A stretch of 64,000 nt of DNA from Chimonanthus salicifolius (taxonomy: Eukaryota; Streptophyta; Magnoliopsida; Laurales; Calycanthaceae). Positions 48,147 to 61,100 of the stretch are shown here, one piece after another. A program made the position numbers and the translations under genes. The stretch lies in assembly GCA_013350335.1 (NCBI GenBank), contig CM023536.1:43470314-43534313 (forward strand), in the 5' to 3' direction. Positions within the stretch are counted from its first letter, which is position 1, and each line of letters begins with the position of its first letter. The notes below the pieces were generated by a model. That model was not told where the DNA came from, searched no databases, and saw nothing but the letters and a program-made list of their open reading frames with translations.

Positions 48147-50802
48147 TAATGTAATGAATGGTTGGGATTAGAAGTTGAGATAAATAAATGGATGAGATGA
48201 TAAATTGATGTGGAGGGTTGACCTTGTAAAATGCGCATGAGGTGCAAATGGATTGTGAAAAATCATGTGGAGTGATTGTGTGGATGAGATGATGTGGTGT
48301 AACACCCCAAGATTTTCATTTTGTTAATCCATGTAATTATCTCTAATGAATAGAATACACATGGATTTCCTATCTGGGATTAATGATTAAGAGAATGAAT
48401 TTTTGGATGAGTTTAGAAAAAAGAGTTAATTGATTTAAAAGAAATCAATTGAAATATGGAGAGATGAGCAATTAATTAAATGAAATCATTGGTAACTAAA
48501 TTGATTAAGTAATTAAAGTACACATTGTCTAATTAAGTGAAATTTATTTCACAAGGAGTTAATTTGGTGATGTGGCAAGCATGCCACATCAGCGATAACA
48601 TGGCAACACCTTGCCACATGGCAGCACATGCAAAGATTGCATGCATGGAGCAGCCAAGGGACACATGGCATGACACAAGGACACTTGTCCTAATGCATCC
48701 ATGCAATACCCCTACACATGGTATGGCACAAGGACACTTGTCCTCATGCATGCAAGCAATACCACTCCTACACTTCACCTGGCTAAAGTAAGGGACAGAA
48801 ATGAGTTGAACTTCATTCCTCTCTCCTCTCTTCTCCTCTCCTCCTTCAGCCTCCATTGTCCAAAAGAAGAGAAGAGAAAGAAAGGAAGAGAAGAGAAAAG
48901 AAATTGCAGCAGCTGCATCTTCTTCGTCCCCATTTCATTTTTTTGGAAAAAATTAGAGAAAGATCTTTTGGAAAAGTTTCATAATAGGTTGGTTTCTTTA
49001 TACCTTAATGTTGGGACTTAATTGAGGATTTAGAATGACTTAGAATCATTTTGGAATCGAATTGGGAAGAGATTTGATTAAGAATGTGGAGTTTGGAAAA
49101 AAAAATTGGGAATTTTAGGTTTCCAAACACATGAACTTTGTGAGACAATTTTGCAACTCTTCAATATAAAATCTATATCTTGGTCTCTGATCATCCGATT
49201 CCAATGAAATTTATTATGGAGATTGTTTACAACCATATGAGACTCCAGTAGAAATTTCAGAGGGATTGGATCAGTTTTGATTCCTCTGCTGGTGATTGTT
49301 TTTGAGACCAAAGCTAGGTCCAGATCTGAGACAGTTCCGGCTGGTGCATCTTGTAAAAATCATTACTCGGCGAACACTTATCGGATTGCTGTAAAAATTA
49401 TGTCTATATTCATCTAAACAAATAGATCTATCTTTTATAAAAATTTAAGGGCAAAAAAATACCATCTGATGAGGGATTTTTAAATAATCTGTAGATCTCG
49501 GATTTCTATGAAATTTTAACTGGTATTAACTAACCTAAAGTTGAACCTCTAGTAAAAATTTCATTGCATTTGAATTGATAAGTCAATAAATCACTGTAGT
49601 TTTCTGATTTCTGTAAATTTCTAGATGATGAAATGATGAGCATAAGTGGATTTTTTTGGACTGATTTTCAGTCCATGATCGACTGAAAGTAGGATTCTTT
49701 GCTGGCTTATTTTAGACCCATTTGCTAGATGATTTTTAGAACTGTTTTCAAGTTGCAAAACCATCGACCTTAGGACTGATCTTCATGTCTTAAAACACTT
49801 GATTGTGGGACTGATTTTCACTCTAAAAAACACTTCATTGTGAGACTGATTTTCACTCTTAAAAACCTGCCAATGTAGGGTTGTTTTGCTGTCTTAAAAA
49901 CCATTGAATGTACAGTCCCCTACATGTGATGGTGAATAGAAATTTTATAGCTTTAAGTTCTACCCTTGGTTAGACATTATTAATGAAACTAAGGATAGTG
50001 ATACCATTGTTTTCATACTTGATATACATGGACTAAACCTTGGACAAACACCTTATTAATGAAAAGTAACAAAATTAGATTTAAAAATTAAGGACAAGTA
50101 ATTGGGATAAGTATGATGACATGTTTATGATATTTTTGACATGTATGAAAATGAACAAAGGATTCGAGAGTGACCCTGGAGTTGTACGTGTCGATTTGTA
50201 ATCCTTTCCTTCATTGAATACCATCAAACAAGTAGGTTTTCCTACATCGCTGAAGCACACGAGTGTGTATATAAATGATATCTTGATATATTTGATTTAT
50301 TGAAAAATTTTATGTTATGAACTATGAAAATGCTATTTATCTTGAAATTATGAGCATTGTTATATGTTTTCCCGTGTTTAAAGATATGAAATTTATATGA
50401 TGCATGATTTGTCATCATATGCATACACATACCTCATGCATGGTTTGCATGGGAGGGAAATTGTATTTACCAAAATAAGAATGAAATGTCTGGACATCGA
50501 TTGGTCTCGCGTACTATATTAATGAGTTATACAAATGTTATTCCTTAGCCATGTCCTTATTGTAAATGTTACGGCATTACTTGAGCCAAAGAGCTTTTGG
50601 GAAGGTCCCGAAACCCTGCGTAGTGGGAGGAGTCCACACTCCACCGATAGTCTCGGTTAATTTGTGGTTGAGTTATAGCACCCAGTGGTTACCACCTTAA
50701 ATCGCTGATGGACGTAATCGGCCAATAATGTTAAACTAACCACTAAGATGACTAGTATGATTGTTGCATGGGCATTCATTGATGCATAGTAACCATGGCA
50801 TA

Positions 50803-50977
50803 GCTTGGAGTCAACAACCACTGAAAAGGTGTTTTTCTTATTTGAGTTTCTCTCTTTGTCTTCTCTTCTCATCATGTTTCTTCTTCTTTTTCTCGGTCTA
50901 ATTCTTTTAGGCCTTTTCATGTACTTTCTTCCCCTCTCTTAATGAATTTTTTTGGATGACTGCTCAAAAAAAAAAAA
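50803..50977 (+). mobile_element. L1-like truncated LINE or retroposed fragment, copy 1
   Basis: About 175 bp ending in poly(A), between two copies of GTAACCATGGCATA (50789-50802 and 50978-50991). The 3' end (CCTTTTCATGTACTTTCTTC, then TTAATGAATTTTTTTGG) resembles plant L1 tails. Confidence 0.65.
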
Positions 50978-51784
50978 GTAACCATGGCATAACATTTATT
51001 GAGAAATTGCAAGTAATTGAGATTACATGTTTTGAGATTATGCTATATTGACATTTGAGAAATATCTATCATATTTTCCTCTACGAAAAATGTTTTATTA
51101 TGAAACAAAACAAGCATATGTATACTTTTGATTTTGACACTCCCCCGTGCATATCTATTACTTGGAACTCCTACTGGGTGCGTTGACTAAGCCCATAAAA
51201 CAAGTAGATTTTCCTACATCGTTGAAGCACACGAGTGTATATAAATGATATCTTGATATATTTGATTTATTGAAAAATTATATGTTATGAACTATGAAAA
51301 TGCTATTTATCTTGAAATTATGAGCACTGTTATATGTTTTTCCCGTGTTTAAAGATATGAAATTTATATGATGCATGATTTGTCATCATATGCATACAAC
51401 ATACTTCATGCATGATTTGCATGGGAGGGAAATTGCATTTACCAAAATAAGAATGAAATGTCTGGACATCGCTTGGTCTCGCGTACTATATTAATGAGTT
51501 ATACAAATGTTATTCCTTAGCCATGTCCTTATTGTAAATGTTACGGCATTACTTGGGCCAAAGAGCTCTTGGGAAGGTCCCGAAACCCTACGCAGTGGGA
51601 GGAGTCCACACTCCACCGATAGTCTCGGTTAATTTGTGGTTGGGTTATAGCACCTGGTGGTTACCACCTTAAATCGCTGATGGACGTAATCGGCCAATAA
51701 TGATAAATTAACCACTAAGATGACTAGTATGATTGTTGCATGGGCATTAATGGGCATTCATTGATGCATAGTAACCATGGCATA

Positions 51785-51960
51785 GCTTAGAGTCGACAAC
51801 CACTGAAAAGGTATTTTTCTTATTTGAGTTTTTCTCTTTGTCTTCTCTTCTCATCATGTTTCTTCTTCTTTTTCTCGGTCTAATTCTTTTAGGCCTTTTC
51901 ATGTACTTTCTTCCCCTCTTTTAATGAATTTTTTTGGATGACTGCTTAAAAAAAAAAAAA
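51785..51960 (+). mobile_element. L1-like truncated LINE or retroposed fragment, copy 2
   Basis: Same insertion at the same place in the second repeat unit, so duplicated along with it rather than newly inserted. The flanking duplication ATAGTAACCATGGCATA is clearest here. Confidence 0.65.
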
Positions 51961-52468
51961 TAGTAACCATGGCATAACATTTCTTGAGAAATTGCAAGTA
52001 ATTGAGATTACATGTTTTGAGATTATGCTATGTTGATATTTGAGAAATATCTATCATATTTTCCTCTACGAAAAATGTTTTATTATGAAACAAAACAAGC
52101 ATATGTATACTTTTGATTTTGACACTCCCCCGTACATATCTATTACTTGGAGCTCCTACTGGGTACGTTGACTAAGCCCATAAAACAAGTAGGTTTTCCT
52201 ACATCGTTGAAGCACACGAGTGTATATAAATGATATCTTGATATATTTGATTTGTTGAAAAATTATATGTTATGAACTATGAAAATGCTATTTATCTTGA
52301 AATTATGAGCACTGTTATGTGTTTTCCCGTGTTTAAAGATATGAAATTTATATGATGCATGATTTGTCATCATATGCATACACATACCTCATGCATGATT
52401 TGCATGGGAGGGAAATTGCATTTACGAAAATAAGAATGAAATGTTTGGGACATCGCTTGGTCTCGCGT

Positions 52469-55400
52469 TATAACACCCCGCCCTTTTCAAGCTTAATAAT
52501 CATAGTATATGTTTTTTTTAAATATAATAATCAACCCAGTGATCGGGGCGGGATGTCACGACGCGAGTTAAGTTCGGACTTCTAAAGTCCGACCCTTAAC
52601 TGGCCAAGCTCATGTGCGTATGGATTAAGTACATAAGAATCGATCCACACATAGTACAATAATCTTGCAAAATATACTTAGTCTTAATCTAACTGAGGTT
52701 ATAATAGATCCTATGACTATTCCAATTTTTCATTCTTAGATAGCAAAGTACATAATTTATTCTCCAAAATTACTAAATAACCTTAGTCTACCATTCATTC
52801 CAAACCATCCAAATAAACCAAACCATAGTAGCTACTTAACTACATTATTACATGCCAACATCACTAATTATCAAATTACATTGTCCAAATAACTTAAATA
52901 AAAAGTCCATAAACAGTCCATTCAAAACCCATTCAAATCCATTCGAATGGCCCAAGCTCCTATGCTTGGTTTCCTTCTCGATCCTCGTTCTTCCCCTTTC
53001 CTGTGTCATCCACTAAGGATAGAGATAGGGCGTTAGATCAACGCGCCCAGTAGTGTTACCGATTAAGGCTACCACAAGGTTAGTATAAAAACATGCAAAT
53101 AATAGAATAATACATGTTCATCAAAATCACATAAAACAATGCTATGTATGAAATGCATATGTAATGAGTCCCACCCATCACAAATGTACATAGCTTCCTC
53201 TTGACGGGATTCTCATCGTCAAGGTACCCCACAGTGGTCTTTCGGACGCCCAGACGGAGTGTGGCCTCCGGATTCCTCTTGATGGGATTCTCATCATCAA
53301 GGTATCCAACAGTGGTCTTTCGGACACCCCGACGGAGTGTGGCCTCCGGTTACAATACCATCATCCCATGCCATGCATGAGATGTCTATACAAACATGCC
53401 ATTTGTAAATATAACTTTACAATCCAACAATTTATTAAAATTAACATAAAACAACAAATATCATATGTGGTTATAAAAAGGTAGGAAACCTACTCAATGA
53501 TCACTTAATTTGACCCTTCTCTTGAACCGTCTCCCGTTTACAACTTGTACACCGTTCAAGCAAATCCCGTGGCCCTATTTCTATAACAGCAAGTCAAGCT
53601 TTTAACCATAAGATTCCAACTTAATCTAAGTCCAAAAATCCACTTTGTGGGGTTCGGCCATACCCCATGGCCGAACCTCACCTATTTACAATTTGGTCTC
53701 TCTTTCATTTAATTACAACCATACAATTAAACCAAACCTCCAAATGAACCTTGGTAGGGTTCGGCCATACATCATGGCCGAACCTTACCACTTGGGTTTT
53801 GGCCCATACTTCAATTCTTTTGGTCATTTGATCATTTCACCCATAATTACAATTATGCCATTTAGACTATCCTTTTGTTTAATTTATCTTAAACACCATT
53901 AGTCATAATTAATCCACCTCACACCTCAAACATACTTTGGTAGGGTTCGGCCATACAACATGGCCGAACCTTACCACTTGATTTGGACCCCTTTTTTCAA
54001 GTCTTTTAATCAATCCATTCACATATACAATTTATCTTGTATTTACAGTTTTGCCATTGGTCTAACCAATGCTTAAATTTGCTAACTTCCATCGCCTAAC
54101 ATAAAACCATCTTAGTGGGGTTCGGCCATACACATGGCCGAACCTCACCACTTAATTTGGTCCTTTTTAAACCCTTCATACATCCATATAAATTAACCAC
54201 TAAGTCCATCAATCACCATTAGTGGGGTTCGGCCATACTACATGGCCGAACCTCACCAATCTAATTTTTGTCCCCACTTTCCATCATTCATGATGGCTGA
54301 TTATTTACCTAATCTAAGTCCATAGACAAACATATAATTACCACATCATAAACTTAATCCAACTATCCATCAAAACAGTCCATGGGGTTAGGCCATACAC
54401 ATGGCCGAACCCCATGGTTTCCTTGATGTAAACCCTCCAATATTTGTCCATGGTTTTTTATCAGCACTTAGCTTAATAACCACATGATTCAGCCATGTAG
54501 TAACTGGTCAAAATCAGTGACTTATCTCCCTTTAAAAACCCTTTAAACCTTCAAAACCTAGTATGGTTCTTATCCCTCATAAACCATAAACTTCACCAAA
54601 TCTTTTCATGGGATTCGGCCATCCAAAGGGGCCGAACCTATGGTCCATGTTTTGTTATTTAAAACCAGCATAATACTTGATCTAAACCATTGATGGATCT
54701 GGCCATACAATGGCCGGATCACATTCCCTTAACCAACTTATTTAATAAAGGTTCAGAGTGCACTTACCACTACCGCGACTCCTTCCTTGACCCTTTATTT
54801 CCTCGACCTCTCCTTCTCTCTTACTGTTCTTTGGGCTGAGACTGACCTTGCTGCAACCTCCTTGGAATACTTCAGCCAGGTGATATGGATTTGAGAGTGA
54901 GAGAGAGAGAGAAAGGGAACTTTGATCTTAAACCTTGGTGCCAAACTCCTTTGCTCAATGTGTGCTTTTGTCTTGGTGAAAGAAATCAACCAAGGACTGA
55001 TTGCAAATCAATAACCAGCTGCTGTTCTTGGTTTTGGAAAGATGGAGGACGTCCAAGAGAGGAAGAGATAATGATAGAAAATGAAGCCCTTTTGACTAAT
55101 CAAATTCAACCTTGTGTAACTCACCCTACCTTAATAAAAAATCCTTTATGTTACTTGGGGGTTTCATCTATGAAATGAAACCTCCCCAAGCATCCAACGT
55201 CTCCTTTGGACTGTATTTGTGTAACCCCCTCCTTCGCTCCTCTTCCCCTTAACATCTCAAATGGGGGTTTCATCTTGAGATAAAACCTTTCCCCCTCCTC
55301 CAACGTGTAGATTAACCTATTTGAATTTGAAATGTTATAATCTTTTATGTAACTCCATAAAACAGCAAGCCCATTCATGCTCCAACTTTGGGAGTTACAT

Positions 55401-56452
55401 GCATGAAATAACCATCCCATGCAACTTCAAATGTGACTCTCATTTGTTTAATACTTCCCTTGGGGTTTCATCCTTGAGATGAAAACTCCCAAGGTGTCCA
55501 ACGGTCATGTTTGAAATGGGTAATCCATAACAGCCACCTTTCATTAGATACTCATGTGGGAGTTGCATCATGGAGATGAAACTCCTACATGCCAACGATT
55601 TTTTTGTAATTAAACCCTTGAACCATCCAAATTCCTCTTATGCATAGACTAATCTTTCATGCACAACCTTATGTCTCCATGCCATTTCAACGTGTAAAAA
55701 TGTTTACATTTAAAACATAACTCCTCCCCATTTGCGACTCCCAAACTGCCATCCATTCATCTCTTTTGTAGGAGTTACATGCATATAATACCACTCCCAT
55801 GTATGCCAACGTGCGAGATAATTTGAATTGAGACCTTAGTGTAACCCCCACTCCTCCCTTATGTAACTCTCAAAAACGCCATTAACATTCATCTCTATCG
55901 TAGGAGTTACATGCATGTAAAGCCTCTCCATGCAGCCACCGTTTTCTTAGTTTAAAATTGGAATTTGAAATCAACACACTCACCTTCCATATACACACTT
56001 CATTTACACTTAATTTAACTCACCACATTACTCAACTCAACCTTTTCATGCAACTCTACATTTAATCCCATTCAATCATTTAATCTAACTCAACCAATAA
56101 AATTCAACTCCACCTTTTAAACTCAACTCATCCATTTAATTTGAGTTAACTAAATACTTGTTGGCACTCCCATTCACTTCAGCCTAACCCCATTAATCTT
56201 AAGCTCCCCAATGGTCAATTATGTCCACAACGACCCATTGGGTCTCAATTGGGTCCTTTGACCCAATTAACCACTTTGACCCAATAAAAGTACCATACCC
56301 ATTTAATTTAGTTTAATCCACATACCATGTACATTGGGTCTAGATTGAACAATGAACCCCACAATTTACTCATCTAAGGTTATATCCTTTTAATTCACCA
56401 TTTCAATGGCAATTTCGTAAATATTAATATATTGAAAATTGAGGATATTACA
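52469..56452 (-). mobile_element. Solo LTR, 3.98 kb, with hairpin array
   Basis: Exact duplication CGCGT (52464-52468 and 56453-56457); the empty site is seen at 50508 and 51478. Reading from the minus strand it begins TGTAATATCC and ends GGGGTGTTATA. Landmarks (CCGACCCTTAACTGGCC, GGGCGTTAG...CGCGCCCAGTAG and GACGGAGTGTGGCC) occur inverted relative to 58159-62302, showing it is a related LTR in the other orientation. Holds a two-copy tandem repeat (53204-53350) and eight hairpins. Confidence 0.85.
53649..54720. repeat. Array of eight GTTCGGCCAT/ATGGCCGAAC hairpins
   Basis: Inverted repeats with 3-8 nt loops at about 53649-53679, 53757-53787, 53943-53970, 54118-54145, 54225-54253, 54385-54411, 54610-54638 and 54694-54720; the last three are degenerate. 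Spacing is about 85-225 bp. Stem changes in the degenerate copies are sometimes paired (ATCTGGCC with GGCCGGAT). Confidence 0.85.
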
Positions 56453-56756
56453 CGCGTACTATATTAATGAGTTATACAAATGTTATTCCTTAGCCATATC
56501 CTTATTGTAAATGTTAAGGCATTACTTGGGCCAAAGAGCTCTTGGGAAGGTCCCGAAACCCTACGCAGTGGGAGGAGTCCACACTCCACCGATAGTTTCG
56601 GTTAATTTGTGGTTGGGTTATAGCACCCGGTGGTTACCACCTTAAATCGATGATGATGTAATCGGCCAATAATGATAAATTAACCACTAAGATGACTAGT
56701 ATGATTGTTGCATGGGCATTAATGGGCATTCATTGATGCATAGAAACCATGGCATA

Positions 56757-56937
56757 GCTTGGAGTCGACAACCACTGGGAGGGTATTTTTCTTATTTGAG
56801 TTTTTCTCTTTGTCTTCTCTTCTCATCATGTTTCTTCTTCTTTTTCTCGGTCTAATTCTTTTAGGCCTTTTCATGTACTTTCTTCCCCTCTCTTAATGAA
56901 TTTTTTTGGATGACTGCTCAAAAAAAAAAAAAAAAAA
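56757..56937 (+). mobile_element. L1-like truncated LINE or retroposed fragment, copy 3
   Basis: Third copy, with a longer poly(A) run; the left flank has one change (TAGAAACCATGGCATA). Confidence 0.65.
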
Positions 56938-58158
56938 TAGTAACCATGGCATAACATTTCTTGAGAAATTGCAAGTAATTGAGATTACATGTTTTGAGAT
57001 TATGCTATATTGATATTTGAGAAATATCTATCATATTTTCCTCTACGAAAAATGTTTTACTATGAAACAAAACAAGCATATGTATACTTTTGATTTTGAC
57101 ACTCCGCTGTGCATATCTATTACTTGGAACTCCTACTGGGTGCGTTGAGTAAGCCCATAAATCCTCCCCCCCCCCCCCCACCATTTAGATGTGAACGCAT
57201 GTGAACATAAGCAAGATGAGGATGGACCTAGCGCCAGTCATGCTTGATCGAGGACAGAACAGAGACGGTTGGAGGGGACTTAATGTTACTTTTGATATTT
57301 TGGAGTGTTGATGTATTTGTAGAAGTGAGAGATTGGAATGTAATAATTTTAGACAACTCCTAGAATCTTGAACTGTTGTGGTATGTTACTTGACTTATGA
57401 TATTAGAATTTCTCTTATCTTTTCTTAAGTTGTTATAACTATTATTGTTATAACATGTCCGCCATAAATGTTTTCCGCAAAAGAAATTTTATGTGAGTGT
57501 ACAATGTGTGTAACTGTTTACAATGGACTGAGTCCATGCACACACTGAGTTGGCTAGTCGAGGGTCGGGTCTTCGGGCTCGGCTCGCATCGTGACGTCTT
57601 CACCCCTTTTTCTAAGTTCTAATTCAAAAACAAAAAAATACTCTGATTTTAACCGATGGAAAAAAGGTGGGGCGTCACATGTCGCATGAACCTAGATGGG
57701 ATTTTGACTTTATTCTTAATCCTAGGATTTTTTTGAATGAATGACTTAGATTACTTTGGGTTAAGATCTAATGGTTCTAAGGTTGATTGGCTAAAATAAT
57801 TATACAAAAGGTAAGGTATCTAATGGAGGGTTTGGATTCAAGGGTTGATCTGGATGATGGATGACTTGTATTGCCTAGATCTAATATGATTTATGTATGA
57901 GATGGATTGATATGGAGGCTCTAGGGTTTCCTAAATCTATGAATGCAAATGGATGGCTTAGATTAAGTGTATGAAATGGATGGTGGATTATGAAATTCAC
58001 ATTTACTAGGGGAGGCTTAGGTGTGTGGACTTAGGATTTACATGGGGAATTCGGCTATGGATATTGGCTCATTGGACTTTGGCCATTGGACTCTTGGAGT
58101 TGGAATTTGGAGCACATGGACTGAAACTTTTGAATTGCTGGGCTTGGACTTGCTCATT

Positions 58159-61100
58159 TGTAATAACCCGAATTTTTGATAAATATATATATTGGCATTT
58201 ATTCATGTTAATTTGAAGCTTGATATAATAAAATGCCAAGTGGACCAAATTTTGGGACAATGGCCCAAGGATGGCCCAATTGGGCCATGGATTGGATAAA
58301 ATCCATTTAATGGGTCAATGAGGACTAATCGGGTCAACGATGGTCAAAGTGGGCCCGATAGCCATGTGGGGCCCAATGGATCAAAATCGGTTCAAACCCT
58401 AAGGTAAGTGGAAAAGGAGGGAATTTAATTGGGCCATGGGCCCAATGTTTACCCAATAAACCATGAATGGGAATTAATACAATTAATGAGTCAATGGTAA
58501 GTAATTGGGTCAAGATAGTCGATTTGGGTCAAAGGGCCATAGGGGACCCAATGGGCCAAAGTAGGTAAGCCCTAAAATAAATGGAAAGACAAAATATAAT
58601 TGGGTCATGGGCCCAATGGTAATCCAATTAAGATAAATTAAATGGATTAGATAATTATAAAATTATCTAAGTTAAGATGTATCAAGATTAAGTGATATGG
58701 CCAAATGGGGCCCACCTCCACCTCACCCATTGAGGTAGCGTGTGGACCAAGGAAAAAGTGGGACCAACCATCATGGTTGAATTGGTCAACCATGGATAAA
58801 TTTAGGAATGACTAAGGTGGATTATGGTAAATTAAATTGATTAAAATTATGGTGAAATTACCTAAGTTAAAATTAATGGAATTAAAATAACATGGCCAAG
58901 TGAGGCCCACCTCCACCTCATCAAGTGAGGTGGCGGGTGGGGTAGGTACATGTGGGGGCCGTCCACCATGGTTGACTTGGTCAACCATGGGTGGATTTAT
59001 TAGATAGATAATTTGATGGAATTAAATTGGATAGAAATTAATTAACCTAAGTGAGGACTTAACTTAATTAATTAGGTTGATTAATTAGGGTCAACATAAA
59101 CAAGTCAAAGAGGACATGGGAAGCCATGCTTGGTGGTTGGGTCTCAACCACCACCACCCAAGTCAAGCTAACCCATGCTTGGTTGGTGAAGAAATTAATG
59201 TTTGAGTGAAGGCTACTCCAACCACCTCCATCCCATTTCCAAGCTAACCAACTCCACTCTATCTCCCCACACACACAAGAAAAAACGGCACTCACCTTGC
59301 AAACGAGAAGAGAAGAGAACTTAGAAGAAGAAGAGAAGAAAAGAGAAGGAGAGAGCAAGTCTTGGTCCATCCACTCAAGATCAAAGGCTAAGATCTTGTT
59401 TTCCACCATCTTCCCCTCTTCCCCTCTCCCAAACCTAGCTCTACCTTAACCGATCCAAACATGTCCCACCATTGATCAAGCTCATCTAGCCGATCAAAGA
59501 CCAAGAAGAAGGAGAGAAGAGGCTAAGGAAATTGACGGGAGCGACAAAGACTGGAGGAGCCGTCGGATCAGTAAGTATTTCTAAACAAGAGTTTAGATTT
59601 TTATTTATGGTTAAAAAGGGAATCCATTTACTAGATAATGGCCAAAAACATCATGGGCCTTGGATCTAAGATCCATCAATGGAAGATTAAGAAATGGATA
59701 AACTTAGAGAGAGAAAGATTAAATGAATGGATGACCATAGAGTTCGGTCATGTAGCATGGCCGAACCCCATGGTGAATGATGGGTAATTTAATTGAGATT
59801 ATATGGTTTAGAATATTGGAGAATGCTTAATGATTTTTATGAGGAGTTCAAGATTTTTAAATGATTGAAAAGTTGGTAAGTTTTAAAGGTGTTAAATAAG
59901 AAAAAAAAAAACTATGAGGTATGTAGATGATTTTAAGTGGCCTCAAAATATTGGAAATATGATATTTTAAAGAAATCATGGACCATAGGGTTCGGCCATA
60001 CAAGGTGGCCGAACCCCATGGTTAGTGATTATGAGGGTTAGGGTTCTTAAATAATGGTTTTTAAGGTTGGAAAATGATGGAGAATGGTTAGGGTTTCAAG
60101 GGTTAAATGTAGGCAAATTTTTGGAAAAAGTTTTATGATGAAGTCCATGAATGATGTGTTAGAATTTTTATGGAACTATGGTGATGGTTAATTATTTTTA
60201 TAAGAATAGAAAGATGGAAGTGGTGGAGTAAATAATTTTGAATTATGGAGGTAATGAGGAAATGATGGGTGGTAGAAGTGGATTTTAAATGTAATTAAAA
60301 ATCCAAGATAAAAATGATGGAAAGACATCATGGGTTCGGCCATGGTGTATGGCCGAACCCATGACCCATGTCTTTAGGTCATTCATGGGCTAAGTATGGT
60401 TTATATATGTGGTTAAACGAAATGGAAATTAGGTTAAGTTAATGATGAAACTTAAATGGATTTACAAAGTGTATGATATTTTTTTAGGGCCAAAATGAAT
60501 GAGGAGTATTGATTTTAAATTGGATTATTTGGGACAAAACCTAGTTTTTGAAAATGGTATCCAAAAAGGTGAACCTTAGGGTAGTGATTAGTGGATTTAA
60601 TAAATGGAAAATAACGTAGAAGAATACTAGATTTTGATGGATTTATAAAAATGATATGTGGGCCACACCTTCGGCCAAAATATGGAATTAGGTGTGGGAG
60701 TAAATGTTTTTCAAAAATTAAATATTAGGTGGCTGATTTTATGATGCTAGGTCATGATTGAAGGGACCTAAGTATGAACGAATCTTGGACTTAGAATGCA
60801 CATAAATGAATGGATGATTAACCATGGAGGAAAGGATGGCAAAACAGTAAATAAGTGCCACATTGAAAAAAACCATAGATTCGGCCATAGTACATGGCCG
60901 AACCCTATGGAGATTAGACATAGAATCGGATATGACGAATGATTTAAATGAAACGGATAGATGCTGTGTTTTAGGCTCGCAAATCAGGAATTTTAAATTT
61001 GGCCAAAAATCGGATTTATGTATGAGTCTAAAACCAATGGATAATGGGCAAAGTTAGGGACTTAATCATGGATGACGTATGGACTAATTCGGTAAATGTA

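Larger units (their letters stand above)
50229..57161. repeat. Three tandem copies of an LTR segment of about 975 bp
   Basis: Copies start at 50229, 51201 and 52186 with CAAGTAG(G/A)TTTTCCTACATCG. The third continues after the insertion, at 56458-57161. Each holds a CCGAAACCCT(G/A)CG.AGTGGGAGG block, an L1-like poly(A) insertion and an ACTGGGT(G/A)CGTTGA.TAAGCCC end. Copies 2 and 3 share variants (for example CTCTTGGGAAGG and GTCGACAACC) that copy 1 lacks. Confidence 0.88.
48298..57679 (+). mobile_element. Solo LTR, about 5.4 kb net, with internal triplication
   Basis: Flanks TGTGG (48293-48297) and TGTCG (57680-57684), one mismatch. Starts TGTAACACCCC and ends GGGGCGTCACA. It contains three tandem copies of a unit of about 975 bp and is split by the solo LTR 52469-56452. 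A shorter duplication with ACACAAGGACACTTGTCCT lies at 48666-48765. No gag or pol was seen. Confidence 0.8.

Noticed and set aside
53649..54720. Possible microRNA precursor from the hairpins
   Set aside because: Stems are only about 10-12 bp with very short loops, too short for a plant pre-miRNA.
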